This document shows positions 1-5,691 of a stretch of 5,722 bases of DNA, one piece after another. The translations under genes and the position numbers were made by a program. The stretch is from an uncultured Acetatifactor sp. (GTDB lineage: Bacteria; Bacillota; Clostridia; Lachnospirales; Lachnospiraceae). The stretch is taken from contig CAKRRU010000134.1 in assembly GCA_934394515.1 (NCBI GenBank), forward strand, positions 1 to 5,722, read 5' to 3'. The stretch's first letter is position 1. Every line of letters starts with the position of its first letter. Under the pieces are notes generated by a model. That model worked only from the letters and a program-made list of their open reading frames with translations, was not told the origin of the DNA and ran no database searches.

Positions 1-113
1 CTTGCCGCTTTTAGATCATGGCAGGATATAATCTGACGGTCATCTGCTTTCAGCGCTTTGCATAAGCCTTGATTCAAACCGATATCATCTTCAACAATCA
101 GTAATTGTTCCAT
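1..113 (-). CDS. OmpR/PhoB-type response regulator, N-terminal fragment (runs off left edge)
   Basis: Only the first 37 codons lie in the window. The protein begins MEQLLIVEDDIGLNQGL, which is the first beta strand and acidic pocket (E8, D9, D10) of a receiver domain. In this family the pocket binds Mg2+ next to the phosphoacceptor Asp, which would lie outside the window. The start is set by an ATG at 113-111 with a GAGGGAG Shine-Dalgarno sequence at 128-122, eight bases upstream. The style is that of VanR-like transcription factors that pair with a sensor kinase, which would be expected further left. It is 16 bases downstream of the stop of the open fragment at 130-282, so the two could once have formed an operon. 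The receiver call is firm; the DNA-binding class is inferred because the C-terminal half is missing. Confidence 0.85.
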   Translation of the reverse strand, partial: MEQLLIVEDDIGLNQGLCKALKADDRQIISCHDLKAA

Positions 114-129
114 ATATCTCACTCCCTCG

Positions 130-282
130 TTATTCAAATGCCACCATCGTTTCCTTGGGCAATTTTTTGTTCTCGCAGTTCAGAAGACAGGCTATTGCTC
201 TGCTTGCAAATTTGTTTGTTTTCACTGTATCCCAATCAGCAAGCCGGATGATCTTAGCTGTGCCGTTTTCAAAAGATGGAAT
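130..282 (-). pseudogene. Unidentified protein tail without a start codon (probable gene remnant)
   Basis: This minus-strand frame stays open for 50 codons between a TAA at 285-283 and a TAA at 132-130. The peptide looks like real protein, with a mixed hydrophobic/charged pattern: it begins IPSFENGTAKIIRLADWD, continues with VKTNKFASRAIACLLN and ends LPKETMVAFE. There is no usable start: the only ATG is six codons from the end and the internal GTG at 225-223 has no good Shine-Dalgarno sequence. All three minus frames just upstream contain stops and the DNA becomes AT-rich, so a simple frameshift does not restore a longer gene. I read it as the surviving C-terminus of a deleted gene that preceded the response regulator. 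I do not recognise the family. A chance open frame is the alternative. Confidence 0.4.
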
Positions 283-348
283 TTATAATGATTTTATGTC
301 AGAATTGACTGATTAACAAGTGGAACATTTTTATCTATCAAATTCATC

Positions 349-367
349 TATAGTTTGGTAAACTATA
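349..367. promoter_or_regulatory. Perfect 19-bp palindrome, candidate operator upstream of the membrane protein gene
   Basis: TATAGTTT-GGT-AAACTATA is a perfect 8-bp inverted repeat with a 3-base centre. It lies 52 bases before the ATG at 420 and ends inside a possible -10 box (TATACA, 366-371), so a bound repressor would block that promoter; the matching -35 (TTCATC, 343-348) is poor. On the minus strand a weak promoter-like pair (TTGATA at 341-336, GTTAAT at 317-312, 18-base spacer) lies on the other side and would read towards the remnant and the response regulator. The site could therefore serve one or both directions. Symmetry and position suggest a dimeric repressor; its family cannot be told. 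Confidence 0.5.
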
Positions 368-419
368 TACAGAGTTTCACAGACTAAGAAGATAAGAAGA
401 GAATCAATAAGGACTAAAG

Positions 420-1895
420 ATGAAAAAAATTTTTTACGGAGCTTTTTCAGTTTTTTTATTAGGCATTTTGGTGATTGTAATACGGCATCCCAGGAATAAT
501 CTGATCCCTTCTAGGATGGTCTTATTCACTGCCATCTGGATAGGATTCCTGTATGGCGTCAGAATTCTGTTGCAGCTTATAGAAAAGTGGATTCAAAAAA
601 AGGGATGGAACCTCAATAAGATCTCCAAAAGCGGACTGATCATCTATGCGGCAATATTTACAATTGCATTATATATAATCAGCATATTTCTTCGGAGTGA
701 GCCGGTGACAGACTATGGATCCGTATATCAGACGGCATGGGAACTGGCATCCGGAGAAGCAGTAGAAGATTGGTCGTACTTTAGCATGTGGACTAACAAT
801 CTGGGAACGCTGACTATGCTGACAGCCCTCATGAAAACAGGCCTGCTGATTGGATTTACGGATCCGTATTATTTCGTATTGGCGGTCAATGTAATACAGG
901 TAACGGCAGTCCTGATCAGTATATTTTACATTACGGGGAAAATAGGCGGCGCTTCACCGGCACTCCAGTGGTTCGCTGTTTTGGTATTTAGCATGTGGAC
1001 GCCTGTGTGGGCCTGTACAAATTCGTTCTATTCGGATCAGCTCAGTTTTGGCGGAAGCATGATATCGATTGCGATTCTGTTGCGTTGCAAGGATATGTCT
1101 GGATATAAAAAATACCTTCTGTATCTGCTTTCGGGAATCCTGTGGGGACTGGCCATTGTGGCAAAAGCAACAGCAGGGATTCCGTTGGCTGCATTTATCA
1201 TAACCGTGATTTTAACAGCGAAAAATCAGAAAAAGATCTATTGGAAAAGCCTTTCCCTGGTACTGGTGATTGCATTGTGTATTGTAGGAATGTCGTTGAT
1301 CTCAGATACCTATCCCTCCAGACAGGAGGAACAGAGATTGAAGTTTTCCACAGAATACTGGGTAGCGCTGGGCCTTTTAAAAAACGGAACTTACGGTGAA
1401 AACCCGGAATTTATAGAAGGATGTTATCTCAGTCCCGATCAGGATGCGAGAAAAGAATACTGCCGACAGGTCATTTATGATAACAGGAAAAATTTCTACG
1501 ATGTAGGACATCTTATAGAAAAAACCTCCGTGATCTTTGGATCAGGAGAGATAGCGCCTACTTCTCATTTTTATCCGAGAAGTGAAAACATTTTATGGCA
1601 ATGGGTATTTTATGAAGGGACTTATTTCTGGAAATATTGTTGCCTGTCCACCGGCTTTTTTGATGCTGTGCTGGTGATCATGCTATGGGGATGCCTTCGA
1701 AGACTGTTTGAAAAAAAGGAAGAAAACGGGTTGGTATTTATGTCTTATCTGACGGTATTTGGGCTGTTTTTCTTTCTGATGTTCTGGGAAGCACAGAATA
1801 AACAGCTCTACAATCATATCCCCTGGATGACATTATGCGTCGTCTGGGCAATGCGGTCTATGCACTCAGATCCAGATTCCGTCCGATCAGCATAG
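420..1895 (+). CDS. Polytopic membrane protein, GT-C-fold glycosyltransferase-like
   Basis: The 491-residue protein has many hydrophobic segments, clearly about 3-21, 32-53, 72-91, 150-171, 182-199, 211-222, 232-265, 276-294, 411-425 and 438-456. The first large outward loop after the third segment carries SEPVTDYGSVYQTAWELASGE (93-113). An Asp-containing loop of this type, followed by a Tyr/Ala helix and an xxG turn, is typical of GT-C enzymes (PMT/ArnT/GT39-like), which transfer a sugar from a polyprenyl-phosphate donor on the outer membrane face. FYSDQ (203-207) and the late WEAQNKQLYNHIPW (456-469) also fit that pattern. The start is supported by AAGGA at 409-413, six bases from the ATG. 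The C-terminal 13 residues (479-491, from MRSM on) are hydrophilic and encoded by the antisense of the neighbouring SprA-like gene, so the native tail may have been replaced. No terminator follows. Substrate and acceptor are unknown; family membership is inferred from topology and short motifs. Confidence 0.7.
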   Translation: MKKIFYGAFSVFLLGILVIVIRHPRNNLIPSRMVLFTAIWIGFLYGVRILLQLIEKWIQKKGWNLNKISKSGLIIYAAIFTIALYIISIFLRSEPVTDYGSVYQTAWELASGEAVEDWSYFSMWTNNLGTLTMLTALMKTGLLIGFTDPYYFVLAVNVIQVTAVLISIFYITGKIGGASPALQWFAVLVFSMWTPVWACTNSFYSDQLSFGGSMISIAILLRCKDMSGYKKYLLYLLSGILWGLAIVAKATAGIPLAAFIITVILTAKNQKKIYWKSLSLVLVIALCIVGMSLISDTYPSRQEEQRLKFSTEYWVALGLLKNGTYGENPEFIEGCYLSPDQDARKEYCRQVIYDNRKNFYDVGHLIEKTSVIFGSGEIAPTSHFYPRSENILWQWVFYEGTYFWKYCCLSTGFFDAVLVIMLWGCLRRLFEKKEENGLVFMSYLTVFGLFFFLMFWEAQNKQLYNHIPWMTLCVVWAMRSMHSDPDSVRSA

Positions 1896-2379
1896 CAGCA
1901 TCTGCGGATTTTTTGTTCTGCTGGTAAGGATTGCTCTCGTCACTGTAGCTGATCTTGGTCGTGGTGGTGCCACCAGCGGTATAGACAGTGCCGCATTCAG
2001 GGCATACCGCAGTCCGCAGGGAAACTGTGGCGGAGAGAACCTTGCCATTGTTCTGCGCAGCCTTGTTATAAGCATTCGTTACATGCTCCTGCTCGTGGGC
2101 GCGCACCCTGGAAGCGGAAGCCTGCGGAGAGATATGGGATGCAGATTTGAAGGAGACCATCTCATTGGAACCGTCCTGATATTTGCGGTTCTTGCAGGTC
2201 TCACATTCTGCGGGAGAAGATTTTCTGCCGGGCTTTTCCACATCGGATTTTCCGGGATTTACCACAACACCTTTTTCACCGGACTCTGCACGAGATACTG
2301 CACCGGTAGAATAACCGTATCCGTAATTGCCGGTCAGACTATAATTATTATAATTACCGATCCCGTAAATACCTGTCAT
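1858..2379 (-). CDS. SprA-related putative zinc metalloprotease
   Basis: The 173-residue protein fits the SprA-related family (catalase-annotated in some databases, Pfam PF12118 from memory). Residues 1-30 are rich in Gly, Tyr and Asn; 31-57 are a charged low-complexity linker. The conserved core starts with CETC (59-62) followed by KNRKYQDGS, then HEQEH (95-99), an HExxH zinc-protease signature, then CPEC (126-129). The two CxxC pairs could form a second metal site. The tail NPYQQNKKSADAA is also typical. There is no signal peptide. The ATG at 2379-2377 has AAAGGAG at 2393-2387, seven bases upstream, and its own promoter (2470-2442). Its last 12 codons and stop lie under the convergent GT-C-like gene. 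The family's physiological substrate is not established; peptidase activity is inferred from the motif alone. Confidence 0.85.
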   Translation of the reverse strand: MTGIYGIGNYNNYSLTGNYGYGYSTGAVSRAESGEKGVVVNPGKSDVEKPGRKSSPAECETCKNRKYQDGSNEMVSFKSASHISPQASASRVRAHEQEHVTNAYNKAAQNNGKVLSATVSLRTAVCPECGTVYTAGGTTTTKISYSDESNPYQQNKKSADAAMLIGRNLDLSA

Positions 2380-2441
2380 GGAACTTCTCCTTTCTGCGTA
2401 ATATTATCTTTGATTGTTCCAATATTCTTCTAGTTGCCCTC

Positions 2442-2470
2442 ATTGTAGCACCTGTATTTTATAAGAGCAA
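2442..2470 (-). promoter_or_regulatory. Promoter of the SprA-related gene
   Basis: Reading the minus strand, TTGCTC (2470-2465) and TACAAT (2447-2442) are separated by 17 bases, and the -10 is preceded by TGC, giving an extended -10. Transcription would start near 2435, about 55 bases before the ATG. The -35 begins two bases after the Mur ligase stop codon, so the SprA-related gene can be transcribed apart from the two ligase genes upstream. No intrinsic terminator separates them, so read-through from the ligase operon is also possible. Confidence 0.75.
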
Positions 2471-2471
2471 G

Positions 2472-3833
2472 TTAAGATTGTCGAAAAATCTGCTCTACTT
2501 TGGAAATTACCGAAGTCGTTCCCAGGATTACGATGGGATCCGGACAAGAACCCGCCAGAGTCAGTGCCTGCTCCACCGAATCCGTCCATTCCGCAGGAAT
2601 TTCCTCCCGTGCCAGAAATTCCTGCTGCTTTTGGGAAAAATGATAGTGTGGATTCCCGGATTTTGTAAGGATGATCCGGCCTGTCATATCCTTCATAGAC
2701 CGGACTACCCCTACGTAATCTTTATCCTCCGGAATTCCCACAATAACAGTACAATTCTGAATCCCCAGATGCCGCAGAACTTCTTTTACATTTTCACAGC
2801 TGGCGGAATTGATGCAGGCATCCAGCAGGACAAACGGATCGGAACGCAGGATCTCCATGCGTCCCGGCCAGTGCAGAAGAGACAGATTTTCCCGGACAGC
2901 GGGCATGGAAAAAGTCGTGGATTCACGGTAAAGATCCGTCATGACATCCACACATACAGCAAGTGCCAGTGCACAGTTTTTTGCCTGATGTTCTCCCAGG
3001 AGAGGAATTTGCAAGTCTGGATAGACAGTTTGTCCGATCACCACATCAAATTGCATGCCGGAACAGGTATAGCGGATATTTTCTGCCTGAAAATCCCGGC
3101 CGTATATTTTATAGGGAACCTGCATAGCCTCGGCACGGCGAATTAGAACCTCCAGTACTTCATACTTCTGCTCCGCAAAATAGACACACTTCTGCTTTCC
3201 GGTGATGACGTGGGATTTATCCTCTGCAATGGCAGTCAACGTATCTCCCAGCTCTCTTGTATGCTCTAAGAAAATCCGGTTGATCACGGCATAATCGTGA
3301 CGAATGTTGTTCACATCATCATATTCTGCACCCTTTCCGCATTCAAATACATTGAAATCCGTATGTTTTTCCGAAAAATAAGACAGTGCCAGGTCCGCCT
3401 GAATGCCCATGGGGCTGATACATACCGACTCCGGCAGATCGGAGGCAATATCCAGAATCTCCGGCTGAATCTGCGCCATCAGACGGCAAAAATCGGCTTC
3501 ACTGATCATGGTATCATTGATACGGAAGCGCTCTCTGAAATCCGTAATATGAGGACTTGTCATCAGTCCTACGCATAAATTTGTCTGCAGGATCCGGGAA
3601 ATCATATTGGTAACGGAGCCCTTTCCCTTGCTTCCGGTGACGACGACACAGGGAGTGATCGATTTCTGCCGGAGCAGAGATCTCGTCAGCTCAGGATGTC
3701 TTTTTCCGGCATCCTTTGCGGCATAGTCCAGATGTGTGGCAGCCTGCAGATAGGAAGCATAGACGAAGTCTTCCGCCTCTTTCAGCGTAGTGATCTTATG
3801 AAATTCCAGTGGTGTTCCGGAAGCATTATTCAT
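2472..3833 (-). CDS. FolC-like Mur ligase family protein (ATP-dependent amide ligase) with altered signatures
   Basis: The 453-residue protein has the Mur ligase layout, closest to folylpolyglutamate synthase (FolC). In order: P-loop TGSKGKGS (66-73, FolC usually TNGKGS); TSPHITDFRERFRIN (92-106, ligand loop); ECGKGAEYDDVN (164-175, where FolC has E-GLGGR-DATN); LEHTRELGDTLTAIAEDK (189-206), with K206 at the place of the carbamylated Lys; LLGEHQAKN (278-286); WPGRMEI (322-328). The usual DGAHN of the C-terminal domain is replaced by DACINSAS (338-345), losing the His. Mur ligases form an acyl-phosphate with ATP and then an amide bond with an amino acid. Here the substrate may not be folate, given the changed signatures and a neighbouring RimK-like ligase. 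The ATG at 3833 has only a GGAAAGG 13 bases upstream, a long gap; no better start is seen. It is the second gene after the ATP-grasp gene. Confidence 0.85.
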   Translation of the reverse strand: MNNASGTPLEFHKITTLKEAEDFVYASYLQAATHLDYAAKDAGKRHPELTRSLLRQKSITPCVVVTGSKGKGSVTNMISRILQTNLCVGLMTSPHITDFRERFRINDTMISEADFCRLMAQIQPEILDIASDLPESVCISPMGIQADLALSYFSEKHTDFNVFECGKGAEYDDVNNIRHDYAVINRIFLEHTRELGDTLTAIAEDKSHVITGKQKCVYFAEQKYEVLEVLIRRAEAMQVPYKIYGRDFQAENIRYTCSGMQFDVVIGQTVYPDLQIPLLGEHQAKNCALALAVCVDVMTDLYRESTTFSMPAVRENLSLLHWPGRMEILRSDPFVLLDACINSASCENVKEVLRHLGIQNCTVIVGIPEDKDYVGVVRSMKDMTGRIILTKSGNPHYHFSQKQQEFLAREEIPAEWTDSVEQALTLAGSCPDPIVILGTTSVISKVEQIFRQS

Positions 3834-3856
3834 AAAAATAAGTAAACCTTTCCGTA

Positions 3857-3910
3857 ACCTGCAATTTTACCGATACGATAGTATCATATATTTTCGTATG
3901 CTGTGCAGGT
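3857..3910 (-). repeat. Nested inverted repeats in the spacer between the two ligase genes
   Basis: The 97-bp spacer holds an outer perfect 7-bp inverted repeat (ACCTGCA at 3857-3863 with TGCAGGT at 3904-3910) and an inner 6-bp one (ATACGA at 3873-3878 with TCGTAT at 3894-3899). A competing small hairpin, GATAC-GATA-GTATC (3872-3885), overlaps the inner repeat. In the minus-strand transcript the outer stem ends four bases before the GGAAAGG Shine-Dalgarno sequence of the Mur ligase. It has no U-run, so it is not a terminator. It could adjust translation or stability of the second gene, or be a protein site. An extended -10-like TGATACTAT (3889-3881, minus) lacks a -35. Confidence 0.5.
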
Positions 3911-3930
3911 ACAAATATGAGATGAGTTCC

Positions 3931-4782
3931 TTATGCAAAGTCTGCTCGTATTGTTTCCATTATTTTTCCCGCAATATTAATACCGGAGGCTTTTTCAATG
4001 CCTTCCAGTCCCGGCATAACGTTGATTTCGCAAAAATAAGGTTTTTCTCTGCCAAAAAGCAGATCAATTCCCAGAAAATCCAGTCCGGTCTGCTCATAAA
4101 TATCTGCGGCTATGGTACGGATACCGGGTGTGACAGGGTAAGGCGCTACCGAAGCTCCCAGAGCTACATTTGCACGGAAATCTCCCCGGGATATGCGCTG
4201 CATACAGGCAACGGCTTCTCCCCGGATACTGTAAAAGCGCAGATCTCTGCCATAGCTTTCCGAGATAAATTCTTCGAAGAGCCATTCCTTGGATGAAGGA
4301 TAGTTAAGAGAGAGTTCCTCATAAGAAGCTTTATCCCGGATGCAGACGATTTCCTCTCCCATGGAGCTTTCCAGTCCTTTACCGACAAAAGGAAGGCCTA
4401 ATTGTTCTACAATAGAAGAAAAAGGCAACAGTGAAGTTCCCAGAAGATATTTCGGGATCAAAAAGGCTTCGGAATGAAGCCTTCGTATCTGTTCAAATTT
4501 ATTAATATAGATGTTATAAGCAGTTAATGGATTATAGCTTCGGGTGGCAAGTGCATTTATAGCATCCTTTTCCTGCCCCCATTTATAGCGGTTGATGACA
4601 AAATCCACGGGTTCCAGTATTTTACCATGATTAATAATACCCTGTGGAGAGACCATGGTATCGTGGATCCCTACAATCTGCAGATCCATATTCAGGACAG
4701 AAGCTTCCTGTACCAGACGGTTGCAGGTATAAGCGTTAGTCATACTATTATATTTTTCTATGATATATCCTCTGATAGGCAT
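3931..4782 (-). CDS. RimK-like ATP-grasp ligase
   Basis: From the chosen start the protein is 283 residues, close to RimK (about 300). RimK/LysX-type enzymes use ATP to join an amino acid, often glutamate, to a carboxylate. ATP-grasp features seen: NKFEQIRRL (94-102); LPFVGKGLESSMGEEI (130-145) with ATP-binding K135 and a glycine-rich loop; EEFI (170-173); GRDLRFYSIRGEAVACMQR (178-196); DFRANVALGAS (201-211); GLDFLGIDLLF (233-243); and CEINVMPGLEGIEKASG (251-267) with Mg2+ ligands E252 and N254. The frame is open for 102 more codons upstream, but that stretch crosses the promoter region, is not protein-like and lacks a Shine-Dalgarno sequence. The ATG at 4782 has GAGGTG at 4792-4787 and starts the usual MPIRGYII strand. 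It precedes the Mur ligase and is divergent from xpt. The substrate is not known. Confidence 0.9.
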   Translation of the reverse strand: MPIRGYIIEKYNSMTNAYTCNRLVQEASVLNMDLQIVGIHDTMVSPQGIINHGKILEPVDFVINRYKWGQEKDAINALATRSYNPLTAYNIYINKFEQIRRLHSEAFLIPKYLLGTSLLPFSSIVEQLGLPFVGKGLESSMGEEIVCIRDKASYEELSLNYPSSKEWLFEEFISESYGRDLRFYSIRGEAVACMQRISRGDFRANVALGASVAPYPVTPGIRTIAADIYEQTGLDFLGIDLLFGREKPYFCEINVMPGLEGIEKASGINIAGKIMETIRADFA

Positions 4783-4815
4783 AAGACACCTCGTAATTTC
4801 AGTATTCTCATGGTT

Positions 4816-4844
4816 AACATAGCAAAATGTCGTCAAAATAGCAA
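4816..4844 (-). promoter_or_regulatory. Promoter of the ATP-grasp/Mur ligase operon
   Basis: On the minus strand TTGCTA (4844-4839) and TATGTT (4821-4816) are 17 bases apart, with TGC directly before the -10 (extended -10). Transcription would begin near 4809, leaving a leader of about 27 bases to the ATG at 4782. It lies back to back with the xpt promoter; the two -35 boxes are 17 bp apart, so one bound factor could affect both. Confidence 0.6.
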
Positions 4845-4861
4845 GAAATATAGTTCTTCTA

Positions 4862-4891
4862 TTGAAAAAGGAGTAATATCCTGCGTATAAT
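4862..4891 (+). promoter_or_regulatory. Promoter of xpt
   Basis: TTGAAA (4862-4867) and a perfect TATAAT (4886-4891) are separated by 18 bases. Transcription should start at about 4897-4899, which leaves a leader of about 160 nt before the xpt ATG. This placement puts the whole structured element at 4917-5022 inside the transcript. Confidence 0.8.
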
Positions 4892-4916
4892 AGGAGACAT
4901 AAGAGCCTAAAAGTGA

Positions 4917-5022
4917 GATGATAATCCCACGATATGCGAATATTGGGTAGAATTGTGGTAGTGCGTAGCACGAAGCAATTCGTAGGTATCAAAGTCGGGG
5001 GGCTTTTGACCTCGACATCATT
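4917..5022 (+). ncRNA. Structured 5' leader RNA of xpt, riboswitch-like, class not recognised
   Basis: By hand the leader folds into a closed unit. P1 pairs GATGAT (4917-4922) with ATCATT (5017-5022). Hairpin 1 pairs CCCA/TGGG (4926-4929/4944-4947) and ATAT/ATAT (4932-4935/4940-4943), with a two-base bulge and a GCGA tetraloop (GNRA). Hairpin 2 pairs GAATTG/CAATTC (4950-4955/4976-4981) and GTGC/GCAC (4961-4964/4968-4971); its internal loop, TGGTA against GAAG, resembles a loop-E (bulged-G) module. An H-type pseudoknot follows: TCAAAG (4989-4994) with CTTTTGA (5003-5009, one bulge), and the loop TCGGGG (4995-5000) with CCTCGA (5010-5015). P1 abuts the pseudoknot. No intrinsic terminator lies between it and the ATG, so control would be on translation or stability. 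It lacks the purine riboswitch J2/3 (TTTCTACC) and kissing loops. The fold is seen by complementarity only; no covariation was tested. Confidence 0.6.
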
Positions 5023-5059
5023 AAAATATATTAAGAAGAAACAAAAGAGGAGACATACG

Positions 5060-5638
5060 ATGAAATTACTCGAAGAGCGCATTCGCAAAGACGGTACGGT
5101 AAAAGCAGGGAATGTATTAAAAGTAGATTCTTTTCTGAATCATCAGATGGACATTGATCTGTTCAATGAAATGGGAAAAGAGTGGGCGCGTCTGTTCGCA
5201 GACCGTAAGATTACGAAGATCCTGACTGTGGAAGCTTCCGGTATCGGCATTGCCTGCGTTGCAGCGCAGCATTTTCATGTGCCAGTAGTATTTGCAAAAA
5301 AATCCCAGTCCGTAAATATTGACGGTGAAGTATATTCCACCAAGATCGAATCCTTTACGCACAAGAGAGTATACGACGTGATCGTCTCCAAAAAATTTCT
5401 GCATCCGGAAGATCATATTCTGATCATTGATGATTTCCTGGCCAATGGATGCGCACTGGAGGGACTGATCGACATTGTCAATAAAGCGGGAGCTTCTGTA
5501 GAGGGTGTCGGCATTGCTGTTGAGAAGGGATTCCAGAAGGGCGGCGACCTGATCCGTTCCAAGGGTATCCGTGTAGAGTCGCTCGCTATTGTGGAAAGCA
5601 TGGATGACAAGACCGGAGAGATCACATTTCGAGCTTAA
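5060..5638 (+). CDS. xpt: Xanthine phosphoribosyltransferase
   Basis: Xpt converts xanthine and PRPP to XMP and pyrophosphate in cytosolic purine salvage. The 192-residue protein matches the usual Xpt length (about 190-194) and begins with the typical [12 protein letters not shown]. It carries VEASGI (57-62) in the first part of the active site and the PRPP-binding loop [13 protein letters not shown] (120-132), with the two acidic residues D124 and D125, plus VEKGFQKGG (154-162) near the C-terminus. The start is fixed by GAGGAG at 5047-5052, seven bases before the ATG. The frame is open further up to 4934, but that part overlaps the structured leader and has no Shine-Dalgarno sequence. It is a single gene with its own promoter (4862-4891) and is divergent from the ligase pair. 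Purine-dependent control is expected for the family, but here a different leader RNA takes the place of the guanine riboswitch. No clear terminator follows. Confidence 0.96.
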   Translation: MKLLEERIRKDGTVKAGNVLKVDSFLNHQMDIDLFNEMGKEWARLFADRKITKILTVEASGIGIACVAAQHFHVPVVFAKKSQSVNIDGEVYSTKIESFTHKRVYDVIVSKKFLHPEDHILIIDDFLANGCALEGLIDIVNKAGASVEGVGIAVEKGFQKGGDLIRSKGIRVESLAIVESMDDKTGEITFRA

Positions 5639-5662
5639 GAGTTATCAAATTTAATACTTCTC

Positions 5663-5691
5663 TTGACAAAAAGTCAGACAAATGCTTATAC
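5663..5691 (+). promoter_or_regulatory. Strong promoter for a gene beyond the right edge
   Basis: TTGACA (5663-5668) is a perfect -35, followed after 17 bases by TTATAC (5686-5691) with TGC in front, making an extended -10. The start point should be near 5698. The promoter begins 24 bases after the xpt stop codon and drives the next gene independently. Confidence 0.85.

Noticed and set aside
1903..1926. GCAG-CAT-CTGC followed by GGATTTTTT as a terminator for the membrane protein gene
   Set aside because: The stem has only four base pairs and the stretch lies inside conserved codons of the SprA-related gene, so it is not convincing.
2083..3578. Long plus-strand open frames opposite the SprA-related and Mur ligase genes
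   Set aside because: They lie antisense to genes with clear family motifs, lack Shine-Dalgarno sequences and their translations are compositionally unlike proteins.
4915..4950. Resemblance of ATAATCCCA and GATATG to the first half of a purine riboswitch
   Set aside because: The match stops there: no TTTCTACC joining segment, the loops that should kiss are different, and no P1 partner sits at the required distance. The same bases pair well in the GNRA-capped hairpin, so the likeness is probably chance.
4918..4950. Ten-codon upstream open frame (ATG ... TAG) in the xpt leader, as a leader peptide
   Set aside because: The only purine-rich stretch is over 20 bases upstream and lies at or before the predicted transcription start; the frame is explained by the RNA fold.
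4934..5059. N-terminal extension of Xpt by 42 codons
   Set aside because: It would cover the structured leader, has no Shine-Dalgarno sequence at its start, and would exceed the family's normal length.
4783..5088. N-terminal extension of the ATP-grasp ligase by 102 codons
   Set aside because: It crosses the divergent promoters and the xpt leader and start. A good Shine-Dalgarno sequence and the family's usual first strand are at the ATG at 4782.
5634..5667. TTAAGAG/CTCTTGA pairing after xpt as a terminator
   Set aside because: The loop is about 16 bases, there is a G-T pair, no U-run follows, and it overlaps the -35 of the next promoter.
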